A DNA stretch of 64,000 nucleotides from Shewanella gaetbuli (GTDB taxonomy: Bacteria > Pseudomonadota > Gammaproteobacteria > Enterobacterales > Shewanellaceae). Position 1 is the stretch's first letter, and each line of letters opens with the position of its first letter. The stretch is from contig NZ_JAKIKP010000017.1 of the NCBI RefSeq assembly GCF_023284065.1, positions 1 to 64,000 of the forward strand, read 5' to 3'. Shown here piece by piece: positions 36,387 through 45,652 of this stretch. The position numbers and the translations under genes are program-made. The notes under the pieces are model-generated. The model saw only the letters and a list, made by a program, of their open reading frames with translations, did not search any database and was not told the DNA's origin.

Positions 36387-37319
36387 TTATAATGGCTTTA
36401 ATTTGCCTTTAGCATCAGTCAATTTATTGTAACCTTTAGCTTTCATAAAGGCTTTAAGCTCATTCTCAATACGGCTAAAGCACTCTGGGCCTTCTTTTTC
36501 AAAACAAGTGGCAATTTGCACCGCATCCGCACCGGCCAGTAAATACTCAAACGCATCAGTACCGCTTTTAATACCACCGACCCCAATAATCTGCACATCA
36601 TCACCAAGAAGCTCTCTAAAGGCTCTGACATTCGCTAACCCAACAGGTTTAATGTAATCGCCACATAAACCACCAAACCCCCCTTTAGGCTTAATAATTG
36701 GGCGCTCGCTATGTGGGTCAATCACCAGCGTATTGCCAATTGAATTTATACAGGTAATAAATTTAACCGGATATTGCTTGATGATATTTGCCATCGCCAC
36801 AAAGTGCGACATATCAAAATACGGCGCTAATTTGATGCCAATAGGCTTATCCCCTAATTGACATAAAGCCGCTAGCGCTCTGTCTGTTTGCTCAAAATCG
36901 TAAGCCACTTGGGCTTTACCCGGAATATTTGGGCACGAAAAGTTAACTTCAATTAGGTCAACATCACTGTTTTGAAATGCGCTAACCATTTCAATATTAT
37001 CTTCAATACTAAAACCTGAAATACTGACGATAACAGGCTTACCGAGTGCTTTAAGTTCTGGCACCATAGCCAAATACGCTTGATAGCCTAAATTGGGCAA
37101 GCCCATTGATTGAATTGAGCCTAAAGGCAGGTTTTGATATCTAGGCTCTGGGTTGCCTTCTCTAGATTCAATGGTGCAAGATTTAGTCACAATCGCTGCT
37201 GAAGCGGATTTAGCAATCACCTTCAATTCATCATAGCTGGTACATCGTGGTCCTGATGCATTCATTAAATAACTCTTTAGTTTAATTCCTGCTATGTTGG
37301 TTGATAAATCGATATTCAT
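36387..37319 (-). CDS. Class 1A dihydroorotate dehydrogenase
   Basis: The 310-residue flavoprotein matches the soluble, fumarate-linked class 1A enzymes typified by Lactococcus lactis PyrDA. It shares MNASG, TKS, EGNPEPRY, SMGLPNLG, the catalytic-cysteine segment NFSCPNIPGK, NSIGN, IKPKGGFGG and the closing KGKLK-L. Most gammaproteobacteria use membrane class 2 PyrD linked to quinone. This enzyme would oxidise dihydroorotate with fumarate in pyrimidine synthesis. Whether a class 2 pyrD also exists in the genome cannot be seen here. Confidence 0.88.
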   Translation of the reverse strand: MNIDLSTNIAGIKLKSYLMNASGPRCTSYDELKVIAKSASAAIVTKSCTIESREGNPEPRYQNLPLGSIQSMGLPNLGYQAYLAMVPELKALGKPVIVSISGFSIEDNIEMVSAFQNSDVDLIEVNFSCPNIPGKAQVAYDFEQTDRALAALCQLGDKPIGIKLAPYFDMSHFVAMANIIKQYPVKFITCINSIGNTLVIDPHSERPIIKPKGGFGGLCGDYIKPVGLANVRAFRELLGDDVQIIGVGGIKSGTDAFEYLLAGADAVQIATCFEKEGPECFSRIENELKAFMKAKGYNKLTDAKGKLKPL

Positions 37320-37546
37320 CAGCGCGCCCTTATCTGTGATTTCTGTGATTAAAAAGCAAAATTTGCAAGATTCTATTTTGTACTACAAAAGAGGTATTGA
37401 TTCAGAACAATGATCAAAGAAATTTCAGCCGCAGAAATGCAATTTTGTTAACTGGCGCAGTAATAACAAGCTTTGCCTACCACCCATTGTACATTTGTTA
37501 AAACTACCTTAACGTAGTATTCATATGACTCTTTTTGGAGATCGCT

Positions 37547-38770
37547 ATGTGGAACGCACTTGGCGCTTACCGTTCATCAATTATCTTATTACTGGCACTG
37601 ATATTAGGTGGCGTCTTAGGGTTTGGCTTGCCGGATTTTGCCTTATCGTTAAAGCCAATCGGGCAAATTTTTCTTAACCTATTATTTATGATTATTGTGC
37701 CACTGGTGGCGATCAGTGTGATGTCATCTATTGCCAGAATGACTGACTTAAAAAAGCTCGGCGCCATTCTAGTATCCATCATGGTAGTGTCCATTTTAAT
37801 GGCCATTATTCCTGCAGTAGGGATCACCTTGTTAGCATTAAGCTTCGATCCCGCCCAAGGGGTAACCTTAGATCTTGCTGAATCTGTTGAAAATACTGGC
37901 GCAAGCATGGATTTTGTTAGCTTATTGACCACCAATGACTTTGTGGGATTATTGTCAAAGTCGAATATTTTAGCGTTGATCATTATGTCGGTTATTGCAG
38001 GTATTGCCATTGGTCAGTCAGGTGAAGATGGCCGCAAAGTTGCTGATCTGCTAGACAGTTTAAACACCGTCATTATGAAAATAATTTCTCTGTTAATGAC
38101 CATCGCCCCCATAGGTTTAGGCGCTTATTTTGCGGCAACCATGGCAAGTCAAGATACAGAATTAGTCATCACATTTGCTCGCGCTGTGGGACTGTATTTA
38201 GTGGCCACGGTTGTGTATTTAACACTAGGGTCAAGTATTTATGCATGGTTAGGCGGTGGTTGGCTTGGCGTAAAGCGATTTTGGGCATGCATGCTTGAAC
38301 CCGCTATAACGGCATTAGGCACCAGTTCATCATTGGCCACTCTACCGGTAACCATTCGCTGTGCAGCAAAAATGCAGCTCAACGAGCAAATAGCTGAAAT
38401 CAGTTTACCGCTGCTAGTGAACTTGAACAAAGGCGGTGCGGCTATGATCACCGCACTTAAAATTGTGTTTATTTACTCGCTACTTGGGCTAGATTTTAAT
38501 GTCGATATTTTCATGCTAACCATATTAATATCGGTGTTATCAGCCTTTATTATTGGCGGTGTACCCGGAGGGGCATTTTTAGGTGAGATATTTATTGTCA
38601 CCACACTAGGTTTACCTTTAGAGGTTATTCCGATTTTGGTGGTATTAGGTGCCATTACTGATGCGGCATCAACCGTGGTTAACGTGGTGCACGACCTAAA
38701 TGCCACGCAAATTATTCAGCGTATTAATGGTCGCCATTACGCAAAACCTGAGTCAATAGAAAACCACTAA
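37547..38770 (+). CDS. Sodium:dicarboxylate/amino acid symporter (DAACS family)
   Basis: The 407-residue protein has about eight membrane helices and two re-entrant loops, with the family features GTSSSLATLP near 265 and an NKGGAA/VPGGAFLGE region. Members import C4-dicarboxylates, glutamate, aspartate or serine with Na+ or H+. ATG 37547 is chosen because TTGGAG lies seven bases before it. The exact substrate cannot be read from sequence. It stands alone and is divergent from the dihydroorotate dehydrogenase. Confidence 0.88.
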   Translation: MWNALGAYRSSIILLLALILGGVLGFGLPDFALSLKPIGQIFLNLLFMIIVPLVAISVMSSIARMTDLKKLGAILVSIMVVSILMAIIPAVGITLLALSFDPAQGVTLDLAESVENTGASMDFVSLLTTNDFVGLLSKSNILALIIMSVIAGIAIGQSGEDGRKVADLLDSLNTVIMKIISLLMTIAPIGLGAYFAATMASQDTELVITFARAVGLYLVATVVYLTLGSSIYAWLGGGWLGVKRFWACMLEPAITALGTSSSLATLPVTIRCAAKMQLNEQIAEISLPLLVNLNKGGAAMITALKIVFIYSLLGLDFNVDIFMLTILISVLSAFIIGGVPGGAFLGEIFIVTTLGLPLEVIPILVVLGAITDAASTVVNVVHDLNATQIIQRINGRHYAKPESIENH

Positions 38771-38779
38771 GCAGGCCGT

Positions 38780-39463
38780 TTAAGATTTAGACGGCCAGGG
38801 TAAGTCATTGGGTGCTAGCCATTGCTGCTGCAAAATGTGTGGTAATTTCCCCAAGCTAAAATGCTCCCCTTGTACGGGAGGTTGGCTAAATTGATACTCA
38901 GTATCTTGATAATTAAATATCAATTGATAAGCATGTAAGTAACAGCGATCACTGGGGTGCTTGCCATATAGCTCATCACCCAAAATAGGCACCCCGATAC
39001 TAGCAAGTGCAACACGTAGTTGATGAGTTTTACCACTGAGAGGTTTCAGTAAATAAGCCCGCAGCCCTTCACCTACCGACAATGAAAAAAACTGGGTTAT
39101 GGCTGGGTTTTCTTTGGTTCGCAATAATTTATACATACTTCGGCGCGACTTGGCCATATCACCAATTACCCAACCTTGTTTCTTTTTAGGCTTACCAGAT
39201 GCCAGCGCAAGATAGTATTTTTGCACCTGATGCTGGGTAAACATTTGAGTAAAACGATTAGCCGCTTGCGCCGACTTAGCCAGAATAATCAGTCCTGATG
39301 TTGGAGTGTCTAAACGGTGTACGGCAAATAATTTAATATTTAGCTCACGCTCTACCTGTGCCACCACTCCAGCACTGCCATCTTGGCTATGAAAATGCAC
39401 ATTTGCGGCTTTATTTATCACAATAAAGTCGGGGTGTTGACTGACTATTTGGTATGAAGCCAT
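38780..39463 (-). CDS. RluA-family pseudouridine synthase without S4 domain
   Basis: The 227-residue protein is a catalytic-domain-only member of the RluA family. The HRLDTPTSG motif (about 48-56) holds the catalytic Asp, and KTHQLRVAL and LLKPLSGKTHQ are present. Proteins of this short form (like RluA or TruC groups) modify rRNA or tRNA uridines; the target cannot be assigned. It lies 11 bases after the histidine kinase gene, so it may be the last gene of that operon. Confidence 0.85.
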   Translation of the reverse strand: MASYQIVSQHPDFIVINKAANVHFHSQDGSAGVVAQVERELNIKLFAVHRLDTPTSGLIILAKSAQAANRFTQMFTQHQVQKYYLALASGKPKKKQGWVIGDMAKSRRSMYKLLRTKENPAITQFFSLSVGEGLRAYLLKPLSGKTHQLRVALASIGVPILGDELYGKHPSDRCYLHAYQLIFNYQDTEYQFSQPPVQGEHFSLGKLPHILQQQWLAPNDLPWPSKS

Positions 39464-39474
39464 AAACCTGTCTG

Positions 39475-40830
39475 CTACTTAAAATGTATTTTAACGACTA
39501 AACCCGGGTGATTATCACTTAGCTCAATGGTGGCTTTATGGCGGGATAAAATCGCTTTCACCATCGATAAGCCTAAGCCTGTTCCTTTAAAGTGCCGGCT
39601 GGGGTCAAGTCGCACAAGGCGTTCAAATACACGCTCTTTATCTTCATCATCAATACCCGGACCGTTGTCTGCAATGGTAATGCATTTGGCGTCTTGGGTG
39701 ATCTCAATACTTGAGCCTTCAGGTGAATATTTTATAGCGTTATCAACTAAGTTAAACAATGCTTGAAACAGTAAATACTTATCCCCTTGAATAACCGCAT
39801 CATTGGGGGTGTGCAACACAAATTTCTGCTCTTTGGCTTCGGCAAGCACATCAGCCATGTCGTATAAATCTTGGCACAATTCAGTTAAATGAATCGGCTG
39901 AACATCCAGCTGTTGCTGACCTTCTTCAATGCGGGTTAACGACAACATGGCATCAAATGTCGCTAGACAATCATCTAACTCTTCCAGTAATTCAGCCCGT
40001 GCATCTGCTAACTCTTCAATGGGTTTTTGCGATAATTGCTCAATGCCAATGCGTAAATGCGATAAAGGAGTACGTAAATCGTGGGCAATATTATCTGTTA
40101 CACCGCGCACGGCACGTAAATTCTGCTCTAAGGTATCTAATACTCGATTAAATTGCTGCGCCAACATATCAAACTCATCTTGCTGATGAGTCACCGGTAA
40201 GCGTGTGTTGTAGTGCCCTGCTTCAATTTGCTCACTTAGCTGATTGTATTGTACTAAACGGCGCAAAATGGCTTTGGAAAAAATATAGCCCAACGCTAAA
40301 GTCAGCCCTAAAGTAAACGCGACCGCCCAAAATGCAGCGTTAACAAATTTATCGATAAGAATGGCCAGTTGGTCGGTACGAGTGGCAATTAATACTGGCC
40401 CGTAATTGGTCATAGCTAAGCCGCCAGTTAAAATATGTAGCTTATCTGGGCCGCCAGTAAAAATAGGAAACTCACGGGTTTCCGGTAAAAAAGGCATATC
40501 GTCAGGTAAAAACGTTAACGCGCCGACCATGTCGACACTGTTTTTCCAAGCAATCAACGCTGTTTTAGGGTCAGCGGCCTTAATTTGCGCCGCAAAACTG
40601 CGACGATTAACCGTTAGCGCTAACTGTTGATAGCGCTGCATCTCAGCATGTAAGTGGGTATCTACTTGATTTTCTTGCTCAATAATTAATTGTCTATACA
40701 AGCTAGAAACTAGCATCACGATTAAAATAGTCACCAAGGTGGAGAAAATTAATGTGATGCGCCAAGCACTACTTTGGTAAGGCTTAATGCCCTTTGCAAA
40801 GACGATATCCAGCACCTCGTACAGTTTCAA
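39475..40830 (-). CDS. Sensor histidine kinase
   Basis: The 451-residue membrane kinase has helices at about 24-48 and 164-186 enclosing a periplasmic sensor of about 115 residues. Next come HAMP (about 187-240), the phospho-acceptor His250 in NIAHDLRTPLSHLR, N-box NLVDNAIKYSPEG, and G-boxes DNGPGID and GTGLGLSMV. The gene overlaps the response-regulator gene by 47 bases. It resembles the PhoR/EnvZ-like OmpR-type kinases; the signal is unknown. Confidence 0.9.
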   Translation of the reverse strand: MKLYEVLDIVFAKGIKPYQSSAWRITLIFSTLVTILIVMLVSSLYRQLIIEQENQVDTHLHAEMQRYQQLALTVNRRSFAAQIKAADPKTALIAWKNSVDMVGALTFLPDDMPFLPETREFPIFTGGPDKLHILTGGLAMTNYGPVLIATRTDQLAILIDKFVNAAFWAVAFTLGLTLALGYIFSKAILRRLVQYNQLSEQIEAGHYNTRLPVTHQQDEFDMLAQQFNRVLDTLEQNLRAVRGVTDNIAHDLRTPLSHLRIGIEQLSQKPIEELADARAELLEELDDCLATFDAMLSLTRIEEGQQQLDVQPIHLTELCQDLYDMADVLAEAKEQKFVLHTPNDAVIQGDKYLLFQALFNLVDNAIKYSPEGSSIEITQDAKCITIADNGPGIDDEDKERVFERLVRLDPSRHFKGTGLGLSMVKAILSRHKATIELSDNHPGLVVKIHFK

Positions 40831-41461
40831 TTAACTCGCCGTGGCCTAGCTCTTCAAACTTACGGCGTAACTTTGCAATGTGAACATCAATCACGTTGGT
40901 GCGAGGGTCAAAGTGATAGTCCCAAACCGCTTCAAACAACAAGGTGCGGCTAATAACTTGATTGGGGTGTTCCATCAAATATTTAAGCAACTGGAACTCT
41001 TTAGGCTGAAGCATAAGCTCCTGACCGTCTAAAGTGACAATACGAGTCAGTAGTTCCATTTTTAACGAGCCCACCTCAATATCTGTCGACGTAGGTTCAG
41101 GTACGTTACGTTGTGCTAGCTTTTCTGCGCGCACTAATAATTCGTCAAACGCAAACGGCTTGGTCATGTAGTCATCACCACCAGCACGAAGCCCTTTTAC
41201 CCGCTCATCCACATGGCTTAACGCAGATAAAATAAGCACTGGAGTTTGGTTTCCACTGGTTCGTAATGCTGATAACAAAGTTAAGCCATCAAGCTTAGGT
41301 AACATACGATCTAACACAATCAAGTCATATTGATTATGTTTTGCCAATGTCAGCCCTTCTTGGCCATCGGTTGCGCTATCAACACTGTACTGTTGCGCGG
41401 TAAATCCTTCAGCCACATATTTTAAGGTAGTGGCATCATCTTCAACGATCAAAATACGCAT
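40784..41461 (-). CDS. OmpR/PhoB-type response regulator
   Basis: The protein (225 residues from ATG 41461) has a receiver domain with acidic pair Glu7-Asp8-Asp9 region, phospho-acceptor Asp51 in LDRMLPKLDG, and KPFAFDEL. A winged-helix DNA-binding domain follows (about 125-222: LLKYLMEHPNQVISR, RTNVIDVHIAKLRRK). Upstream in-frame starts at 41467 and 41485 exist; the last would overlap the preceding gene. Partner of the kinase at 39475-40830. Confidence 0.9.
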   Translation of the reverse strand: MRILIVEDDATTLKYVAEGFTAQQYSVDSATDGQEGLTLAKHNQYDLIVLDRMLPKLDGLTLLSALRTSGNQTPVLILSALSHVDERVKGLRAGGDDYMTKPFAFDELLVRAEKLAQRNVPEPTSTDIEVGSLKMELLTRIVTLDGQELMLQPKEFQLLKYLMEHPNQVISRTLLFEAVWDYHFDPRTNVIDVHIAKLRRKFEELGHGELIETVRGAGYRLCKGH

Positions 41462-41475
41462 AGTCATAGTCGCAA

Positions 41476-42009
41476 TTAATCCCATTTTAAAAGTGGTAAT
41501 GGACGGAGGTTTTCAATATCAAAAGCAATGACATTTTTCGCCTCATTATTGAGCATTTGTAATTCTAGGTAGCTAATTGACAGGTCATGGTCTAAGTCAG
41601 CCTGTAATAAATAGCCGCTTTGGTTATGAATTGCCATGGTGACTAGGGATGAAAAAGAAATATTCTTATCACGCATTAAACTCACAGCATGTAATTGCTC
41701 AATTTCCTTTCCTTCGTAAGGTTTACTGGTTTCATCCAGTAACGCACCATCTTGAGCATTAAACTCAAGTTGATACACTTCTTTAGAGTCAATATTAATA
41801 GCAGAGAGAAGATAGACTAGTTGTTCGTTTTCAATGTCTAGTCCGAAGCCACAAAGAGTGCCTTTTTGCTGTTGTTCCCATTGCTCCATAACTGAAACCG
41901 GGTTCACTAAACCGTCTTGCGCCAGCAAGGAGTGAATAGATGGCGCAGCCATCGCCATAAAAGGGAAGAAGCACAGCGATACGAGCAACCGAACCATTTT
42001 AAGCCTCAA
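41476..42009 (-). CDS. Periplasmic protein with one EF-hand-like loop
   Basis: The 177-residue product has a signal peptide (about 1-21, ending MAMA-AP) and no recognised enzymatic domain. Residues 138-149 (DLDHDLSISYLE) carry Asp, Asp, Asp, Ser, Ser and Glu at positions 1, 3, 5, 7, 9 and 12, a full canonical EF-hand calcium loop. It lies directly upstream of the response regulator with almost no gap and is probably cotranscribed with the two-component system. It could be an accessory sensor or target, which remains inference. Confidence 0.75.
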   Translation of the reverse strand: MRLKMVRLLVSLCFFPFMAMAAPSIHSLLAQDGLVNPVSVMEQWEQQQKGTLCGFGLDIENEQLVYLLSAINIDSKEVYQLEFNAQDGALLDETSKPYEGKEIEQLHAVSLMRDKNISFSSLVTMAIHNQSGYLLQADLDHDLSISYLELQMLNNEAKNVIAFDIENLRPLPLLKWD

Positions 42010-42280
42010 ATAAAAAATTATGTGTACCCAGATACTTTACCTAAGTACTCCTAAAGACCCAAGAAATCTAAGATTAATAATTGATCATGCGGCCAATTGT
42101 AGCCGAAATAAAAGACATTGTTACTGCTGTAATACCAATCACGATAAGTAAGTGATTATAATTAGCGTAGGAAAAATACTTGAGAACAAGGTAGATTTTT
42201 TCGATAAGTAGTTATTCTACAATCAAAAAATTTAACGCTGTTATCGAGCATTTTAACAAGCTAGGGTGAGCAATTATTTA

Positions 42281-43390
42281 TCACGATTGGTATAAAATAT
42301 GAATTTGATCAGACTTTATAGCAACGGTGGTTTTTTGCCCTTTGGCTAACCCTAGCTTTTGGCATAAATGCATGGGGATTTCAGTATTTAAAATGTGCTC
42401 TACACCTGCCACGCTAGCGATGACTCGTACGGTTTCTCCCATCACTAATAATGACTCAATTTCAACATCTAGCTTGTTAATACTGCGACACAAGCGTCCA
42501 CTGGTAATGGCATTAAAACGAATTCCTTGATTAGGCACCACCCAACGAACTTGCTCACCTACATTTAACGCGGGCGCGTTTTCAGTGGCAATTTGATGCT
42601 CACCAAAAGACAACCATGTGAGTTCATGTTGAGGGTTTTGTGACACCACTGTGGCATCAAAAATATTGCGTAAGCCCATTTGTTTAGCAACGGCCTCATT
42701 ATTGGGACGTGAAAGCACTTCAAAGGGTTTGCCTTGTTGCAACATCACCCCTTGGCTTATCAAGATCATTTTATCAGCCAATAACTGCGCTTCATGAATG
42801 TCATGCGTCACCATAATCACCGGTATCGACAATTGCGACTTTAACCGAGCCAGCTCGATATATAAGCGCTCACGGGTTTCCCTATCAACCGCGGAAAAGG
42901 GTTCATCCAGTAATAATACTGCGGGCTCTCGCGCAAGCGCCCTTGCTAAAGCCACCCGCTGACGCTGGCCTCCAGACAGGTTATTGGGTAAACGATCAGG
43001 CAAACCATTAAGATTAACTCGCTCTAACCAATCTAAAGCCCGCTGTTTGCGTTGCGACTTAGGTAAATGGTCCAAACCCGACATCACATTTTGCAGTACG
43101 GTTAAGTTAGGAAACAACCCAAAGTGTTGTGGCACGTAACCTATATGGCGTTTTTGTGGCGTTTGATTGAGTTTTTGCTGTGCATCAAACCACGTTTGCT
43201 CACCATAGGTAATGGTGCCAAGCTGAGGCTGACTGAGCCCAGCAATCATGCGTAACAAGGTGGTTTTCCCGCCCCCAGACGGGCCAACAACGGCCAATAG
43301 CTCTCCTGCATGGCAATGAAATTTTGCTTGCAGTGGTATTGGGGCTTGTTGTGAAATATCACAAAATAAATCAGCGATTTCGGTGGCCAA
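42281..43390 (-). CDS. modC: Molybdate ABC transporter ATPase ModC
   Basis: ModC energises molybdate uptake by ModB. The 369-residue protein has Walker A GPSGGGKTTLL (about 36-46), the signature LSGGQRQRVALAR near 136, Walker B LLLDEPFS and the His loop VTHD. Its C-terminal 130 residues form a Mop/TOBE domain that usually binds oxyanion. The start overlaps modB by 20 bases. Confidence 0.95.
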   Translation of the reverse strand: MATEIADLFCDISQQAPIPLQAKFHCHAGELLAVVGPSGGGKTTLLRMIAGLSQPQLGTITYGEQTWFDAQQKLNQTPQKRHIGYVPQHFGLFPNLTVLQNVMSGLDHLPKSQRKQRALDWLERVNLNGLPDRLPNNLSGGQRQRVALARALAREPAVLLLDEPFSAVDRETRERLYIELARLKSQLSIPVIMVTHDIHEAQLLADKMILISQGVMLQQGKPFEVLSRPNNEAVAKQMGLRNIFDATVVSQNPQHELTWLSFGEHQIATENAPALNVGEQVRWVVPNQGIRFNAITSGRLCRSINKLDVEIESLLVMGETVRVIASVAGVEHILNTEIPMHLCQKLGLAKGQKTTVAIKSDQIHILYQS

Positions 43391-44051
43391 ACTGCCCTCC
43401 TAATCGTCTTGATAAGCTGGTTGTAAGTGCCAATGCGGTAATGGCAAAAATAAGTAGCACTAACGACATAGTGCCTGCACCATCAAAATCGAAGGCTTGT
43501 ACGCTATCGTATATGGCAATGGAAATGGTTTTGGTTTCACCCGCAATATTGCCGCCCAGCATTAACACCACGCCAAACTCACCTAACACATGTGAAAAAC
43601 ACAACACCAGTGCAGTAAGCACGCCTGGCCATACCATGGGCAATTCAACTTTAAAAAACAGTGTGAGCCGGCTCATACCACAACAGGCTGCTGCATCTCG
43701 TATATCTTCAGGAATGGTTTCAAAAGCACGCTGTATGGGTTGAACGGCAAAAGGAATATTAACCAAAATTGAGGCAATGACTAAACCAGTAAAATTAAAC
43801 ACCAACTGTTGCCCTGTTAGCTGCTCAACCCACTGACCTAACCAGCTCTGGCTACCCATACCAACTAATAAGTAATAACCCACTACCGTTGGCGGTAAAA
43901 CTAACGGCACCATAATCAATGCTTCAACCCATGACTTACCTTTAAATTGTTTGTAAGCCAACCAGCGGCCAACAACAAGTGCTAAAGGAATGAGTAATAA
44001 CACTGTGACAGTACTTAACTTTATAGAGAGTAATAGTGCCTGCCAGTCCAT
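43371..44051 (-). CDS. modB: Molybdate ABC transporter permease ModB
   Basis: The 226-residue inner-membrane permease has five or six helices and the EAA loop ETIPEDIRDAAACCGMS near 130-147 that contacts ModC. It starts one base after modA ends. Confidence 0.94.
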   Translation of the reverse strand: MDWQALLLSIKLSTVTVLLLIPLALVVGRWLAYKQFKGKSWVEALIMVPLVLPPTVVGYYLLVGMGSQSWLGQWVEQLTGQQLVFNFTGLVIASILVNIPFAVQPIQRAFETIPEDIRDAAACCGMSRLTLFFKVELPMVWPGVLTALVLCFSHVLGEFGVVLMLGGNIAGETKTISIAIYDSVQAFDFDGAGTMSLVLLIFAITALALTTSLSRRLGGQFGHRNR

Positions 44052-44052
44052 A

Positions 44053-44898
44053 TTACTGCGCTCTTATGGAAAGATCTGAAGCAGATGCTGTGTGGGGTGT
44101 TGCTGGCACACTAAAACCATATTTTTTCAAAACCGCTTTTGCAAACTCAGACTGCATATATTGATAAAACTGAATACTGGTGTCAGTGGCTTTGTTGGTT
44201 AATATCATCCGCTGTTTAATCGGTTGATATAAATCAGGGTCAACTTCCACATATTGTCCCATGCGGGAAAAGTTAGGGGCTAACGCCAACGACAAAGGCA
44301 CAATGCCACCTTGGGTTGAACCGCTCACCGCAAATTGCGTAGCTTGAGAGGCGTTTTCGCCCATAATAACTTTGGTTTCAATAGCTTGCCAAAGTTGTTT
44401 TTGCTGCAAAATTTGTTTGGCTACCTCGCCGTATGGCGCATGGGCGGGATTAGCAATGGCAAAGCGGGTTAACGCCCCTGTATTAGCAAGGTCTGCTAGC
44501 CCTTGTAGCTGGCTGTCTAACTTCAACGACGAGCGCTTAGGCGCCGCAATGGCCACTCGTCCTAATGCATAAACAAGGCCTTCATCAGGGGTTAATTTTG
44601 CTTGATGTAATTGCTGAGGGTAAAACTCATCGGCACTGATCAGTAATTCAAATGGAGCGCCATGCTGAATTTGAGAAACAAAATTACCTGAAGACCCATA
44701 ACTTAATCTGACCGACAAACCTGTGTCTTGCTTAAATTGCTGAGCAATATCATCAACAGCAAACTTTACATTAGCGGCAACGGCTATTGCAGGGCTGTTT
44801 GAAGCAAAGGCTGAACCACTACAAAGCAAAAACACCGCAAGCCATACTTGAACAAGTTGCATAATGTTAGTTTTAATAAGGCCAAATAGTCGCTTCAT
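44053..44898 (-). CDS. modA: Periplasmic molybdate-binding protein ModA
   Basis: ModA captures molybdate or tungstate in the periplasm. The 281-residue precursor has an extended N-terminus and a signal peptide ending about residue 32 (GSAFA-SN). AANVKFAVDDIA and YGSSGNF supply the Ser/Ala oxyanion-binding strands. It starts eight bases after moaE, so the transporter probably shares the moa transcript. Confidence 0.94.
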   Translation of the reverse strand: MKRLFGLIKTNIMQLVQVWLAVFLLCSGSAFASNSPAIAVAANVKFAVDDIAQQFKQDTGLSVRLSYGSSGNFVSQIQHGAPFELLISADEFYPQQLHQAKLTPDEGLVYALGRVAIAAPKRSSLKLDSQLQGLADLANTGALTRFAIANPAHAPYGEVAKQILQQKQLWQAIETKVIMGENASQATQFAVSGSTQGGIVPLSLALAPNFSRMGQYVEVDPDLYQPIKQRMILTNKATDTSIQFYQYMQSEFAKAVLKKYGFSVPATPHTASASDLSIRAQ

Positions 44899-44906
44899 GG
44901 GCTAAG

Positions 44907-45371
44907 TTAATCTTTTTGCCACATTTTAGCCGCTTGCTCGTCGCTGTCTCTGGCATCGACCCAATGGCTACCTTCGGTTCCAGCTTCTAGTTTCCAAAAT
45001 GGTGCTTTGGTTTTAAGGAAGTCGATTAAGAATTCACAAGCTGCAAAAGCGGCTTTACGATGAGCACTGGTTACGCCAATAAACACGATTTGTTCACCCA
45101 GTGACATGGTACCTACACGATGAATAATAGTGACATAATTCAGCGGCCATCTCTCATTTGCTTGCTGAGCAAGTTGCGTTAATACCGCTTCGGTCATACC
45201 GGGGTAGTGTTCTAAGGTTAGGTCTGTTACCGGATTGCCGTCATTAAAATCGCGCACCTTACCCACAAACGTTACTACGGCACCGTCACTATTATCACTG
45301 GCTAACTGGCGATACTCTTCAGTAACGTCAAAGTCAGCGGTTTGCACGACAACCTTGGTTTTTTCAACCAT
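44907..45371 (-). CDS. moaE: Molybdopterin synthase catalytic subunit MoaE
   Basis: MoaE with MoaD converts precursor Z into molybdopterin by adding two sulfurs. The protein is 154 residues from ATG 45371, chosen because GGAGG precedes it; a longer reading into moaD is not supported. Conserved segments include VTFVGKVRD, LTLEHYPGM, HRVG, SAHRKAAFAACE and KTKAPFWKLE with the catalytic lysines. It follows moaD within four bases. Confidence 0.94.
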   Translation of the reverse strand: MVEKTKVVVQTADFDVTEEYRQLASDNSDGAVVTFVGKVRDFNDGNPVTDLTLEHYPGMTEAVLTQLAQQANERWPLNYVTIIHRVGTMSLGEQIVFIGVTSAHRKAAFAACEFLIDFLKTKAPFWKLEAGTEGSHWVDARDSDEQAAKMWQKD

Positions 45372-45375
45372 ATTG

Positions 45376-45624
45376 TTAACCTCCAGTGACCGGTGGAAAG
45401 AATGCCACTTCATCACCGTCAACCACTGATGCATCCCACTGGCTCATGGTTTGGTTAATAGCCACTAACAGTTTGTCTGATGACATCACTTTAGCCCATT
45501 TGTCATCTTTAGCAGCTAATGCAGCACGTAAAGACTCGGCAGTGGTAATGCCTTCAGCAGATAATTCTAGTTTGGCAGTGCCTAATAGTTCGCGAACTTG
45601 GGCAAAAAATAATACTTGAATCAT
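45376..45624 (-). CDS. moaD: Molybdopterin synthase sulfur carrier subunit MoaD
   Basis: The 82-residue beta-grasp protein ends FFPPVTGG. The terminal Gly-Gly is adenylated by MoeB and then thiocarboxylated. It lies between moaC and moaE in normal order. Confidence 0.95.
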   Translation of the reverse strand: MIQVLFFAQVRELLGTAKLELSAEGITTAESLRAALAAKDDKWAKVMSSDKLLVAINQTMSQWDASVVDGDEVAFFPPVTGG

Positions 45625-45652
45625 AATTGTCTCGTAAAATAATCAATTGGCT

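Noticed and set aside
38774..38796. GGCCGTTTA/TTAGACGGCC hairpin as a terminator between symporter and pseudouridine synthase
   Set aside because: The stem has a mismatch, lacks a T-run and overlaps the end of the pseudouridine synthase coding region, so it is weak evidence for termination.
42010..42280. Small hydrophobic frame ending SFISATIGRMINY on the minus strand
   Set aside because: It has no ATG except late in the frame and no ribosome binding site, so it is not supported as a gene; the region probably holds only the promoter of the EF-hand gene operon.
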